Assembly: GCA_963676905.2 (NCBI GenBank)
Contig: CAXXVE010000001.1
Location: 3,596,001 to 3,660,000 of the forward strand
Reading direction: 5' to 3'
Length of the DNA: 64,000 nt
DNA from: Oceanispirochaeta sp963676905
GTDB lineage: Bacteria > Spirochaetota > Spirochaetia > DSM-2461
In this document: in pieces, positions 15,651 through 25,237 of the stretch
Position numbering within the stretch: position 1 is the first letter of the stretch
How the letters are laid out: every line of letters begins with the position of its first letter
Made by a program: the position numbers and the translations under genes
Notes under the pieces: model-generated
The model's input: only the letters and a program-made list of their open reading frames with translations
Databases searched by the model: none
What the model was told of the DNA's origin: nothing

Positions 15651-16898
15651 TTACCTCAAAAAGTCCATAAGATTTGACTGAAGCACCTTCGAAGCCGACT
15701 GATAGGCCGCCTTCTGTGTGTATTCAAGCATCTTGAGATTTGTTATAGCCTCGGTCATATCGAGGTCTGTCAGCCTTGAGTTGACGGCTATTACATTCAT
15801 TTTCTCGGAATCAAGGCGGGCTGCCGTTGTATCCAGTCTTTCGTTTCTTGCACCAAGGTCGGCCATATTGTTGAGAAGGTTGTTCAGAGACTTGTCCAGT
15901 CCTCCGAGGATTCTTCCCCCTACGGCCTCCTGGTCACCGTTCAGCAGGCTGTCCCGCAGTCCGATAACCATATCGAAAATGGAGCCGCCCCCCACGACAA
16001 CATCACTGTGCAGGTTTTCGGGTGGCCTGCTGCCGGAAGCAGCGAGAAGGCCTATATCCTTAAGAACAGTTGCATCCGGATCTTCATCGACCCAGATCTG
16101 ATGGGGAACTGTTGATTTCAGGGTAAACGCATTTGTAACGGGGTCCAGCGATGCTTTTACAGCCAGATCGCTTCCGTTGATTTTGGAAATAATACCGTGA
16201 ATATTGTCACCTGCCTTCAGATTGATGTCTTTTCCGTCAATATTAATGCTGCTGTCCTCTCTGACAACATAGTCAAGGACATCACGCTGGGCAAACAGCT
16301 GCTGATCTTCTGCCCAGAATACCTTGTTGCCCGCAAAATTCAGATCAATTCTTGTGCCTTCTGCAATCTCGGTCTGGTTTGTAACAATATTGCCTGCATA
16401 CCTGACTTCTGAAATAACTGCTCCCTCCATTCCGGGAACCCTGCTTTTCATGGCCACAAAGGGGTCATTACGGGTGGCGTTTCCCCCGAACATTGTCCGT
16501 CCGTCGGGAGTCCTTGTATTGCCCATGGAAACCAGTTCTTTAAGGAGCTCATTGGTTTCGGTTGCCATGTAGCCCAGGTCTTCCTTCGAATAGGTTCCGT
16601 TGCTGCCCTGTACCGCCAGCTCACGGAGTCTCTGGAGAACCTGTACCGACTGGTTCATGGATGTCTCGGCCAGTGAGTATTCACCCTGTGCGGTTCCGAT
16701 GTTCTGGGTATACCGCGTCAGATGGGTCACATGGGAACTCATACGGGATGAGTGGGCCGCGGCAATGGGATCGTCTCTGAGATTCTGCAGACGGCGGCTG
16801 CTGCCGATTCCCGACTGAAGATCGTTGAGTTTTATATCCCGCAGCCTCATCTGATACTGCAGGTCCGTATTGGGCATATTAGTGCTGACTCGTCTCAT
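15651..16898 (-). CDS. flgL: Hook-filament junction protein FlgL
   Basis: 415 residues, HAP3. The flagellin-like N-terminal coiled-coil region (MRLRDIKLNDLQSGI, VLQRLRELAVQGSNGTY) and C-terminal helix (SRLTDLDMTEAITNLKMLEYTQKAAYQ) are intact. The central 150-330 region is more variable. FlgL joins the hook-side FlgK ring to the filament. It starts 3 nt after flgK and is part of flgN-flgK-flgL-fliW-csrA. Confidence 0.93.
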   Translation of the reverse strand: MRRVSTNMPNTDLQYQMRLRDIKLNDLQSGIGSSRRLQNLRDDPIAAAHSSRMSSHVTHLTRYTQNIGTAQGEYSLAETSMNQSVQVLQRLRELAVQGSNGTYSKEDLGYMATETNELLKELVSMGNTRTPDGRTMFGGNATRNDPFVAMKSRVPGMEGAVISEVRYAGNIVTNQTEIAEGTRIDLNFAGNKVFWAEDQQLFAQRDVLDYVVREDSSINIDGKDINLKAGDNIHGIISKINGSDLAVKASLDPVTNAFTLKSTVPHQIWVDEDPDATVLKDIGLLAASGSRPPENLHSDVVVGGGSIFDMVIGLRDSLLNGDQEAVGGRILGGLDKSLNNLLNNMADLGARNERLDTTAARLDSEKMNVIAVNSRLTDLDMTEAITNLKMLEYTQKAAYQSASKVLQSNLMDFLR

Positions 16899-16901
16899 AT
16901 C

Positions 16902-18773
16902 TTACACTCCCATCTTGTTGATAATTGTATCCAGCATGCTGTTGATCTCGTTGATAAATCGTGCTGTCGCATTGTAGCCGTGCTGGAACTTGATCATTTC
17001 GGCTATCTCTTCATCCATATTCACTCCGGATATGGACTGCTGTATGTCTTTCAGGTCTTTCATAACAAGCTGCTGGGACTCATTCGCCTGCTGGGCGACC
17101 TCCCCTTTCAGGCCGATGCCGGCGATGGCTTCGGCAAAGTAGTCGTCAAAGGTAGAACTGGTTCCCACCATCACAGCTTTGTTTCTCAGTGAGGCTATCT
17201 CCAGAGCGGCGCTGCCGTCTCCGGGAAGGGCTGTCCGGCCGTTATTGCCGAATCCTGATGCAATGGAGGCCGGGTCGGTCTTGAGAACCTCATTGATCCC
17301 CATCCAGCCTGAAGGATGGGAGAGAGGAGCCACGGCATACTCTACATCCCTGAGCCCTGTAACGGCGTCTGCCTGATCCCAGTTGTAGGCATTGTCGGGG
17401 CCGCTGCCTGAAAGGATTCCTGCATACCCTGTCAGAAAAGAACCGGAGTCCTCGACATGGCGTATTACAAAATCAGGATTTTCAAGATTGTCGGCGGATG
17501 TGGCTTTGAGCTGGAGTCTGCCGTCCCGGCTTATCACAGCCTTGACTTCGGCACCCGCATTGTTGATCCGCTCCACAATATCGCTGACCCTGTCAGTGGG
17601 TGCGTAGTTTATGTCGATATTTCCTGATGGACCGCTGAGGGTTATGGTTCCCTGTAGACCTGTCTGCTGGCCCTGATCAAGGGTGTTTGTACCTGTCATC
17701 CGGAATATATAGGACGAGTCGAACTCGCCGTCACCGCTGCGGTCATAGTTGCCAAGAACATTGTTTACAAAGGGATACTCGTCAAAAAACTGCAGCCCTG
17801 TTGTTCCATTCGCGGAGAATGATGCGCTGTGTACTTCATTGACCATATCGGTGAAGTTGACTGTCATCATATCCAGTTTCTGGATCTCCTGCCTTACATC
17901 TCCGTCCCGCAGCTCCACAAGGGCCGCCAGCTTACCGTTTCGGATATCCACATCCTCACCGGTGTCGGCCCACTTGATATCAAGATAACTTTCGTTGAGG
18001 GGATTCGGCTCTGTTGTAAGCAGATGGACCTGTTTGCCCTGGATCAGATGCATTCCCTGTGTGTGGATAAGAAACTCGTCGGGGTCTCTGTTATCCACTG
18101 TGATATTCATATAACCTGACAGCTTCTCAACCATCAGGTCACGGCTGTCCAGAAGATCATTGGGATTGTCACCAAGGGCCTTTGATTTTTCAATCTGAAT
18201 ATTGAGTTTTGAAATATCATTGAGAAGGCTGTTGACCTGTCCCACAGAGACACGGATATCGTCGTTAAGCATGGTGCGGGTCTCTTTGAGGCGTGTATAG
18301 CGGTTATTGATGCCGTCTATCATGGACTCGCCCCGTTTCAGCACAGCCTGACGGGCAGGCATATCTTCGGGGTGTACAGAGAGTTCCTGCCAGCTGTCCC
18401 AGAACTTGTCCATCAGGGTCCTGACAGAGGTATCATAGGGCTCATTGTAGATCTGTTCCACCATAAGGAGGTAGTTGTCTCTGGTTTTCCAGTAGCCTGT
18501 AGAATCACCCTGAGAGAGAATACGGTTTTCAAGAAGCTGATCCTTTATCCGTTCCACCATAGTGACATCCACGCCCTGGCCTATCTGACCGGGACGCTCC
18601 TCCCGGTTCAGCTGGGGCATGTAGATGGGATCAGTCGCCGAAAGGCGGACCCTCTGCCGGCTGTATCCCTCTGTGGAGGCATTACTGAGGTTGTGACCGA
18701 TGGTCTGCAGCCCCTGTGTGTGGGCCTGTAGACTTCTTTTTCCTAACTCAATACCGCTGAATGTGGAACCCAT
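16902..18773 (-). CDS. flgK: Hook-filament junction protein FlgK
   Basis: 623 residues, HAP1. It has the N-terminal rod/hook-type motif (FSGIELGKRSLQAHTQGLQTIGHNLSNASTEGYSRQ) and the C-terminal motif (SGVNMDEEIAEMIKFQHGYNATARFINEI). Between them are the usual long coiled-coil and beta domains. It forms the first junction ring on the hook. It begins 14 nt after flgN behind AAAGGATT and ends 3 nt before flgL. Confidence 0.95.
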   Translation of the reverse strand: MGSTFSGIELGKRSLQAHTQGLQTIGHNLSNASTEGYSRQRVRLSATDPIYMPQLNREERPGQIGQGVDVTMVERIKDQLLENRILSQGDSTGYWKTRDNYLLMVEQIYNEPYDTSVRTLMDKFWDSWQELSVHPEDMPARQAVLKRGESMIDGINNRYTRLKETRTMLNDDIRVSVGQVNSLLNDISKLNIQIEKSKALGDNPNDLLDSRDLMVEKLSGYMNITVDNRDPDEFLIHTQGMHLIQGKQVHLLTTEPNPLNESYLDIKWADTGEDVDIRNGKLAALVELRDGDVRQEIQKLDMMTVNFTDMVNEVHSASFSANGTTGLQFFDEYPFVNNVLGNYDRSGDGEFDSSYIFRMTGTNTLDQGQQTGLQGTITLSGPSGNIDINYAPTDRVSDIVERINNAGAEVKAVISRDGRLQLKATSADNLENPDFVIRHVEDSGSFLTGYAGILSGSGPDNAYNWDQADAVTGLRDVEYAVAPLSHPSGWMGINEVLKTDPASIASGFGNNGRTALPGDGSAALEIASLRNKAVMVGTSSTFDDYFAEAIAGIGLKGEVAQQANESQQLVMKDLKDIQQSISGVNMDEEIAEMIKFQHGYNATARFINEINSMLDTIINKMGV

Positions 18774-18787
18774 AAAATAATCCTTTC

Positions 18788-19288
18788 CTAAAAACTCTGG
18801 TTAAACAGCAGGGGTTTGCTGCCTCTGTTCGAAGCCTCACCGTAGCTGTTGTAGATTTTACCTTTCTGATCGGGTATCAGGGTGTCCAGAATGTCCCTGA
18901 GAGCGCCGCTCCGGCTCTCCGTATAGTTCCCGATCCCCTTAAGCCTTTCCTGGAGCAGACTGATTGAGAGACGCAGCTTCTGCTTCAGCTTTCTGATCTG
19001 TTTCTGATCCGCGCCGTCCATACAGGAGAGAAGCATCCCGAAGGAGACTGCGCTTGAAAGTTCATACACTTCCTTGAGCTGCAGAATCAGCTCCTCACGT
19101 ATGAGATCAAGAGAGTTCAGTTTGTCTGCGCTCTCCCTGAGCTTCGCAAGGGTCTTTTCAAGCTTCACCCAGTCTCGGCCGATGACGTAGCGGTGCAGTT
19201 TTTCGCAGCCGGCGTTGTACTCATCGAGTATCTTCTGTTCCCTGTTTAAAATATCAATCAAATTGCGTGTCATTTTGTCAGCTGACAT
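18788..19288 (-). CDS. flgN: FlgN-family export chaperone
   Basis: 166 residues, almost entirely helical with a coiled-coil core (LIDILNREQKILDEYNAGCEKLHRYVIGRDWVKLEK; LVEKL-like repeats) and the position immediately before flgK typical of FlgN. FlgN escorts FlgK and FlgL to the export gate. The ATG at 19288 has AGGAG 10 nt upstream; an internal ATG five codons in (MTRNLIDIL) is an alternative start. Identification rests on the FlgN-like helix pattern and the operon. Confidence 0.82.
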   Translation of the reverse strand: MSADKMTRNLIDILNREQKILDEYNAGCEKLHRYVIGRDWVKLEKTLAKLRESADKLNSLDLIREELILQLKEVYELSSAVSFGMLLSCMDGADQKQIRKLKQKLRLSISLLQERLKGIGNYTESRSGALRDILDTLIPDQKGKIYNSYGEASNRGSKPLLFNQSF

Positions 19289-19387
19289 TCTACAGATACT
19301 CCTTCTCTATCATTTTCGGAAAATAAAAAGAGAAGATTAGAAATTTCTTTTTCTTTGATTTTCCCCTAGCGGAAAAAGGGGGAGAGA

Positions 19388-20809
19388 TCAGGGAAACAGT
19401 TTACGCCTGTCCTGCTTCAAAATGTTGCTGGAGGGGATAAGGTCAAGGCCTTCATTCAGTACAGCTTCGGCTTCACTCTTGCGGTCCTCCCGCATCAGGC
19501 TGACCACACGGTTATGGTACTCTATGGCTGTGTTATCCTGAAGAATGGAGAAAATACGCTTATACTCCCTGTCCGACTGAACCCAGAGCGGGGCCTTCGA
19601 GAAAAACAGGTATGCTGCGGTATTGCCCTCTCTGCGTGAAATATTCTGGGATTCAAGGCTGTAGTGATAGGCTGCCATGGATGCGGCCCGGCTCCTTGTC
19701 AGCACGCCCCTCTCCCTGGCCGTATTCAGATCCTCGATAAACCGGGGATTGAAGGGGCCGGCAGCCCGCTCTTCAAGCTGGCGGGCGCCAATCTGAAGTT
19801 CAAGTTCATTGCGGTCTGAATCTTTGAGATTTGAACCGTAGCGCCCCAGAAAGTCCTCAGCTTCATCCATTTTTTTCTGGTTCAGGAGTTCAGCGACACC
19901 GTTATATACAAGTTGTGACCGTGTTTCAAGTAGAAATGAAGGGAAGTCAGCCTCGTCTACCGAAGCCCTGTTCAAAAGCTCCATTCCTCTGACATACTCC
20001 CCCCGGGAGTTCATGTATGCCGCGGCGTTCTGAAGAGAGTTGAAGTAATCCTCCCTGGCAAGAGCCGAACCGGTCAGTGAGAGATGGTCTGCCGCCAGGG
20101 TCAGTGCCTCGAGGTTCCTGTTCGCCTTCTGAAGCTCCACGAGCCTGTTTTTAAGCACAAGCCCTGCCATATCGAGGTCGCCTATCTGCTGCCGGGCCCT
20201 GTAGTTTCCCGGAGGAACATAGGTGTAGCCTGTACGGCCGCTGAAACTGGATTGAAACTCCTTGCGTACACCGGGATTGAATCCATATGCCGTTGTGGTT
20301 TCCACATCAATCCCCTCTTCTCCTGAAAAGGGAAGCTGGCAGAAGGCATGGTCATCCGTAAGGATTCCAATGACAGGAATGGAGTGGTAACGGGTCAATA
20401 TCATATATATAAGGGCAGAGGAGACACAGTTATAGGTGCCCCTGTCCAGAAGAACATCGATTCGGGTCTGCTCCGTAACATAGCGCCTGAACAGATTATC
20501 ATGGAGAAAGTTTAGCAGGGCTTCCCCCTTCTCCTCGTCACTCATGGAGGAGGAGACAGATGATTCAGACTGTTTCAGAAGAGAATCAATTTTTCTTATG
20601 TAGGGTGATATTCTGCCTGTTTCCAGCCCGGAGGCAAGAAGAGAGAGTTCCGACAGTTCTCTGACAGTAAGAGGTTCCTTTTTCATGGCATAATCTCCAA
20701 AGGGAGTTCCGGAAAGGAAGGATGAGCTGTCTGCCGAAAGGGGTATAATAGAAAAAAATGTGAGCTGAGCCACCAGAATCAGCGCAATATTCCTGACATT
20801 CCTTATCAT
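19388..20809 (-). CDS. Secreted transglutaminase-like/TPR protein
   Basis: 473 residues with an N-terminal signal sequence (ALILVAQLTFFSIIPLSADS). Residues 80-190 look like a transglutaminase-like (SirB1-type) fold with a Cys-His-Asp set: NCVSSALIYM (Cys), DHAFCQLP (His), GIDVETTTAYGFNP (Asp). The C-terminal 240 residues are TPR-like helical repeats. The substrate is unknown and the activity may be lost. A promoter TTGAAT (20841-20846)-17-TAGAAT (20818-20823) on the minus strand ends 8 nt before the ATG and there is no Shine-Dalgarno, suggesting a leaderless mRNA. It is divergent from trxB. Confidence 0.65.
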   Translation of the reverse strand: MIRNVRNIALILVAQLTFFSIIPLSADSSSFLSGTPFGDYAMKKEPLTVRELSELSLLASGLETGRISPYIRKIDSLLKQSESSVSSSMSDEEKGEALLNFLHDNLFRRYVTEQTRIDVLLDRGTYNCVSSALIYMILTRYHSIPVIGILTDDHAFCQLPFSGEEGIDVETTTAYGFNPGVRKEFQSSFSGRTGYTYVPPGNYRARQQIGDLDMAGLVLKNRLVELQKANRNLEALTLAADHLSLTGSALAREDYFNSLQNAAAYMNSRGEYVRGMELLNRASVDEADFPSFLLETRSQLVYNGVAELLNQKKMDEAEDFLGRYGSNLKDSDRNELELQIGARQLEERAAGPFNPRFIEDLNTARERGVLTRSRAASMAAYHYSLESQNISRREGNTAAYLFFSKAPLWVQSDREYKRIFSILQDNTAIEYHNRVVSLMREDRKSEAEAVLNEGLDLIPSSNILKQDRRKLFP

Positions 20810-20872
20810 ATTAAAATATTCTATTGCAATTGAGAATAAGATTCAAAGCCGGGGAATGCAAAACTCCCTGAA

Positions 20873-20934
20873 TTGATTTAGAATCGAAGAGATGCTATTT
20901 TGAAATTGCCTTTCAGGAAAGCAGTTAGTATATT
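20873..20934 (+). promoter_or_regulatory. Two tandem promoters upstream of trxB
   Basis: P1 is TTGATT (20873-20878)-17-TATTTT (20896-20901). P2 is TTGCCT (20906-20911)-17-TATATT (20929-20934). The predicted starts, about 20908 and 20941, both lie upstream of the ATG at 20981 and downstream of the ORF start at 20900, which supports the shorter protein. Confidence 0.5.
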
Positions 20935-20980
20935 AGATCAAGTAAATAATGCATATATAGGACTAAGGAGATATATAGTT

Positions 20981-21913
20981 ATGGAAAAAGATATGGTCAT
21001 CATCGGCGGCGGTATTGCCGGACTGACAGCCGCCCAGTACGGAGCCCGTTCCAATCTCGACACACTTGTTATCGAAGAGATGGCACCCGGCGGACAGGCC
21101 CTTCTGATTGCAGACCTGGAAAACTATCCCGGATTTCCCGAACCTGTAAACGGTTTTCAGCTTTCCATGGATATGCATAAGCAGGCCCAGAAATTCGGCG
21201 CAGAGTTTCTGACAGCCACAGTAAAAAAAATAAGCAAAGAGGGAAACCTCTTCTCCATAGAGACCTCCAAGGACACAGTTACAGCTAAAACAGTTGTGCT
21301 TGCCACAGGAGCCAAGCACCGTCATCTTGAAGTTCCCGGCGAAGAGGAGTTCGGCGGACGGGGCGTATCCTACTGTGCCACATGCGACGGTCCCTTCTTT
21401 AAAAATAAAAAGATGCTTGTTGTGGGCGGCGGTGATGCGGCCTGTGACGAAGCCAACTACCTCGCCAACCTGACCGACAAGGTCGTAATGGTTCACCGGA
21501 GAGACAGATTCCGCGCCCAGAAGGCCGTAGCTGAAAGAGTCCTTAAGAACCCCAATATTGAAGTCCGCTTCAACACAGTGGTCAAGGAAGTAAAGGGCAA
21601 TGAGACCAAGATGGACCGCGTTGTTCTTGCCAAAACCGATTCTGACGAGGTTTATGAAGAGGATTTTGATGCTCTCTTTATCTTTGTCGGGTCCCTTCCC
21701 CAGACTCAGCTTGTTCCCGAAGCCAGAATGGACGAAACAGGCTACGTTATTACAGACGAACTGATGCAATCTTCAATCAAAGGTCTCTATGCCGTGGGCG
21801 ATGTAAGGGCTACCCCCTTCCGTCAGCTTATTACGGCGGCTGCCGACGGCGCCGTTGCGGCCCACGGAGCGGCAGGCTATATTGACGACCTCAAGGGAGA
21901 AGCCTATATTTAA
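20981..21913 (+). CDS. trxB: Thioredoxin reductase
   Basis: 310 residues from the ATG at 20981, behind AAGGAGAT with a 10-nt gap. The in-frame extension from 20900 overlaps the promoter and is unlikely. FAD motif GGGIAGLTAAQYG, redox-active CATC in SYCATCDGPFF, NADPH motif GGGDAACDEANYL with HRRDRFRAQ, and the C-terminal FAD signature GLYAVGDVRATPFRQLITAAADGAVAA are all present. It reduces thioredoxin with NADPH. Length is normal for the low-molecular-weight enzyme. It is monocistronic or cotranscribed with the GH3 gene 66 nt downstream. Confidence 0.95.
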   Translation: MEKDMVIIGGGIAGLTAAQYGARSNLDTLVIEEMAPGGQALLIADLENYPGFPEPVNGFQLSMDMHKQAQKFGAEFLTATVKKISKEGNLFSIETSKDTVTAKTVVLATGAKHRHLEVPGEEEFGGRGVSYCATCDGPFFKNKKMLVVGGGDAACDEANYLANLTDKVVMVHRRDRFRAQKAVAERVLKNPNIEVRFNTVVKEVKGNETKMDRVVLAKTDSDEVYEEDFDALFIFVGSLPQTQLVPEARMDETGYVITDELMQSSIKGLYAVGDVRATPFRQLITAAADGAVAAHGAAGYIDDLKGEAYI

Positions 21914-21979
21914 GCCTCTGGATTAACCCGGAAAAGTTCTGCCTCAACCCCAGAGCTTTTCCATTATATAGGATTGCCC

Positions 21980-23659
21980 GTGGCTTTTATTAAAAAAATT
22001 CTGCTGTCCCTTGTCTTCGGGGCAGCGGTTCTTACCCCTCTTTTTTCTATTGATTTCAATACAGACCTGCCCTCCCGGGAACTTGCAGAGGCCCTTGTCG
22101 ACGATATGAGCGACGTTGAACTGATAGGCCAGATTCTAATGCTCGGCTATCAGGGAGATACAGCCTCCCCTGCCATTATGGAATGGATTACCGAGAAAAA
22201 GATAGGCAGCATCAAGGTCTTCGGCTGGAATGCCAACGACCTTTCAGTTCTGGCCGATACAATCGGAAAGATGCAGGAGGGCGCTCTCTCCACAAGGCAG
22301 CAGATTCCCCTCATCGTAGCCACCGACCAGGAAGGCGGCTGGGTACGTCATATCAGGGGAGAAAGCTCCATTACACCTGGAAACCTTGCCCTGGGAGCAT
22401 CGGGCATCCCCTACGACTCCTACATGACAGGCTACTACATTGCCCAGGAACTTCACCGTCTGGGAATCAATATGAACTTTGCCCCCACAGTCGATGTGTT
22501 TCTGAACCTCAACTCTGAAGTCATCGGCCCCCGGGCCTTCTCCCAGGACCCTGTTCAGACGGGTGTGCTGGGCACGGCTTTCTTCAAGGGAATGGAAGAG
22601 CTCGGTATTATAAGTACGGCCAAGCACTATCCCGGCCACGGAAACACCGACGCCGACTCCCATGGCACCCTCCCTGTCATCTCCTCGGATCTGAGCTTTC
22701 TTAAGTCCCATGACCTTGTTCCCTACAAAATGATGATACAGGAGGGGCTTCCCGCTATTATGGTAGGCCATCTGGCCTTTCCTGAGATAACAGGCAACCT
22801 GAAGCCCTCGTCCCTCTGTCCCGTCTTTCTTCAGGATATCCTGAGAGAGGAACTGGGCTACAAGGGACTTGTGGTCACAGACGACCTTGTCATGAGCGGA
22901 GCCCGCTACGAAAACCTCAGCTTTCCTGAAATATGCGAGGAGGCGGTACGGGCAGGGAGCGATCTTCTCCTTGTCAGCCGGTCTTCCTCCACCCACCAGC
23001 GCATATGGGAACATCTCATAAGAGTACTGGAGGAAGATGACGAGTTCAGGGAAGCCGTACATTCTGCGGCACAGCGGGTTCTTGTGACAAAACTCGATTA
23101 CCTGAAGAGGGAGAACCATGTGCCCTTCCATCCGGACCCCGAGGGAATCAGCAGTGACATCCCCTCGGCCGAAGCAAAAGAGTTCTTTTTCGGACAGGCT
23201 GTCAGAAGCGCGACCACAATCAAACAGACAAGAGTCCCCCTTCCCCCGGGAAGCACTGTTCTTTCGGCGGGTCTTTACGGGGAGTTCCGCAATGCGGGAA
23301 ACAGCTTCTTTGAGGGAAGCACAATGCGGATTCCCAACTCCTTTGACAGCGTAGAAAAGTGGCAGATAATCGACAGCCTCAGGGAGCAGGCCGAGGACTA
23401 CGACTACGTTGTCTTCGGGCTCTCACGGCGGCAGGATCTCCGGATACTCACAGAGCTTGAGGAGATCAAAGAAAAACTGATTGTCATATCCTCCCTGAGC
23501 CCTGTCTATCTGAATCAGGTACCCTGGGTGGAGGATGCCATTGCGGTATACGGAACCGGTATAGAGTCCTACCAGGCCGGTATGGCGGCGATACGGGGAG
23601 ACTATGTACCTAAGGGTCACCTGCCCCTGAATATGCCCTCAGCAGACGATGACAGGTGA
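21980..23659 (+). CDS. Secreted family 3 glycoside hydrolase, NagZ-like
   Basis: About 559 residues. A GTG at 21980 with AGGA 6 nt upstream is preferred over the TTG at 21974. Signal peptide FIKKILLSLVFGAAVLTPLFS. The GH3 N-domain carries the beta-hexosaminidase signatures KHYPGHGNTDADSHGTLP (catalytic Asp-His loop), VIGPRAFSQDP, MVGHLAFPEI and VTDDLVMSGA (nucleophile Asp). A smaller C-terminal domain follows. The likely substrate is beta-N-acetylglucosamine in peptidoglycan or chitin fragments, acting outside the cytoplasm, unlike cytosolic NagZ. Confidence 0.85.
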   Translation: MAFIKKILLSLVFGAAVLTPLFSIDFNTDLPSRELAEALVDDMSDVELIGQILMLGYQGDTASPAIMEWITEKKIGSIKVFGWNANDLSVLADTIGKMQEGALSTRQQIPLIVATDQEGGWVRHIRGESSITPGNLALGASGIPYDSYMTGYYIAQELHRLGINMNFAPTVDVFLNLNSEVIGPRAFSQDPVQTGVLGTAFFKGMEELGIISTAKHYPGHGNTDADSHGTLPVISSDLSFLKSHDLVPYKMMIQEGLPAIMVGHLAFPEITGNLKPSSLCPVFLQDILREELGYKGLVVTDDLVMSGARYENLSFPEICEEAVRAGSDLLLVSRSSSTHQRIWEHLIRVLEEDDEFREAVHSAAQRVLVTKLDYLKRENHVPFHPDPEGISSDIPSAEAKEFFFGQAVRSATTIKQTRVPLPPGSTVLSAGLYGEFRNAGNSFFEGSTMRIPNSFDSVEKWQIIDSLREQAEDYDYVVFGLSRRQDLRILTELEEIKEKLIVISSLSPVYLNQVPWVEDAIAVYGTGIESYQAGMAAIRGDYVPKGHLPLNMPSADDDR

Positions 23660-23712
23660 TCTGTTAATACTGAATAAAATATGCTCTAATAGGAGTACAA
23701 CTGGAGGCGGCT

Positions 23713-25224
23713 ATGAAGATTCTGATGTTAAGCAGTGAGATTGTTCCCTATGCAAAATCCGGAGGACTGGCGGATATGGTCAGCGCCCTCTCCATTGCAC
23801 TTGCAGGTGAGGGGCAGGATGTCCGGATGATGATGCCCCTCTACAATACAGTGGACACAAGGGACCTTGAACTTGTAACACATCTTGAAATCGACATGGT
23901 CTACCGCAGGGAGGAGATCTCTCTCTACAGAACCGAGTACCTCAGTGCTCCCGGTGCAGCAGCTGTTCCCGTCTACTTTATAGGCAGTGAGAAATATTTC
24001 AGCCGCAAAGGGATCTACGGCCCCACCCCCGCCTCCTCCTACCCCGACAACGCCCACAGGTACAGCCTCTTTTCGGCGGCCTTTATTGAAGTCTGCCGCC
24101 ATCTTCAGTGGATTCCTGACATTCTCCACAGCCATGACTGGCCCAGCGGACCGGCCTGCCTCTATCTGAACAGGGCAGGAGAGGATTTCGCAAAAACTGC
24201 GACAGTCTTTACTATCCACAACATGGGATACCAGGGCACCTATGAGAAGAGCGACCTCCCCTGGGCGGGACTTGAACCCGAAGATACACGGCGCTACAAC
24301 ATGATGAAAGACGGATACGTCAATTACCTGAAAACGGGAATTGAGAACAATGACAGGATCACCACAGTGTCACCAAGCTATGCCAGAGAGATCAGAACCC
24401 TCGCCTACGGCCACGGACTGGATCAGTCCCTCAATCACCGCAGGGACTATCTTTCGGGCATAATCAACGGCGTGGACTACTCAAGCTGGAATCCTGAATC
24501 AGACGATCTTATCGCCCCCGACAACTACTCAGCCTTCGACCTTTCCGGCAAAGAGAGATGCAAGACCCGGCTTCAGATCAAGATGGGACTGGAACAGGAC
24601 AGCAGCAAGCCTCTATTCGCAATGATTACAAGGCTTGTTGAGCAGAAGGGCATTGAAGAGCTGTGCAAGCCGGACTACGGAATTCTGGAGGATTTCTGCA
24701 GCCAGAGGGATATTCAGTTTGTGATACTTGGAACCGGAGAACCCTGGGTTGAGGAAGAACTGAAACGTCTCTCCGACGCCCTCCCCAATCTGGCTGTTAA
24801 AATCGGATACAGCGAGTCCCTTTCCCACATGATAGAGGCGGGAGCAGACTTCTTTGTTATGCCAAGCCGCTATGAGCCCTGCGGCCTGAACCAGCTCTAC
24901 AGCCTGAAATATGCCACTATTCCGGTGGTCAGAAAGACAGGAGGCCTTGCAGACTCTGTCATCGATCCTCTGGATATGGACGGATGGAAGAGCGCTACCG
25001 GCTTTGTCTATGAACTTCCTGTTCCCGAAGACTTCAGAGAAGCTCTGGACAGGGCGGTTGACTGCTGGGAGGAGACCCCTCAGCGGATTATGCAGCTGAA
25101 ACGGAACGGTATGAAGCAGGATTTCTCATGGCCCGTATCGGCAAAGGCCTATCTGGATGTGTATAAACAGGCTCTGGAGGATCTGAAGACCCTCCGCCCC
25201 GGCTTTGGAGCACAGGAAGAATAG
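23713..25224 (+). CDS. glgA: Glycogen synthase (ADP-glucose type)
   Basis: 503 residues, GT5 family. The acceptor-site motif KSGGLADMVSALS at the N-terminus (a KTGGL variant), HSHDWPSGPACLYL, and the C-terminal donor-site motif PSRYEPCGLNQLYSLKYATIPVVRKTGGLADSV are complete. It transfers glucose from ADP-glucose to alpha-1,4-glucan. GGAGG sits 5 nt before the ATG. The partner glgC is 25 kb away at 50080, so the pathway genes are split. Confidence 0.95.
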   Translation: MKILMLSSEIVPYAKSGGLADMVSALSIALAGEGQDVRMMMPLYNTVDTRDLELVTHLEIDMVYRREEISLYRTEYLSAPGAAAVPVYFIGSEKYFSRKGIYGPTPASSYPDNAHRYSLFSAAFIEVCRHLQWIPDILHSHDWPSGPACLYLNRAGEDFAKTATVFTIHNMGYQGTYEKSDLPWAGLEPEDTRRYNMMKDGYVNYLKTGIENNDRITTVSPSYAREIRTLAYGHGLDQSLNHRRDYLSGIINGVDYSSWNPESDDLIAPDNYSAFDLSGKERCKTRLQIKMGLEQDSSKPLFAMITRLVEQKGIEELCKPDYGILEDFCSQRDIQFVILGTGEPWVEEELKRLSDALPNLAVKIGYSESLSHMIEAGADFFVMPSRYEPCGLNQLYSLKYATIPVVRKTGGLADSVIDPLDMDGWKSATGFVYELPVPEDFREALDRAVDCWEETPQRIMQLKRNGMKQDFSWPVSAKAYLDVYKQALEDLKTLRPGFGAQEE

Positions 25225-25237
25225 CTCAGGGAACAGG

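Noticed and set aside
20900..20980. In-frame extension of trxB
   Set aside because: It overlaps two promoter candidates, and the family N-terminus starts at the ATG at 20981.
20963..21769. 268-residue minus-strand ORF
   Set aside because: Antisense to trxB, an unmistakable gene.
22244..23131. 295-residue minus-strand ORF
   Set aside because: It lies wholly antisense to the GH3 gene, which has complete catalytic motifs; no own start signal.
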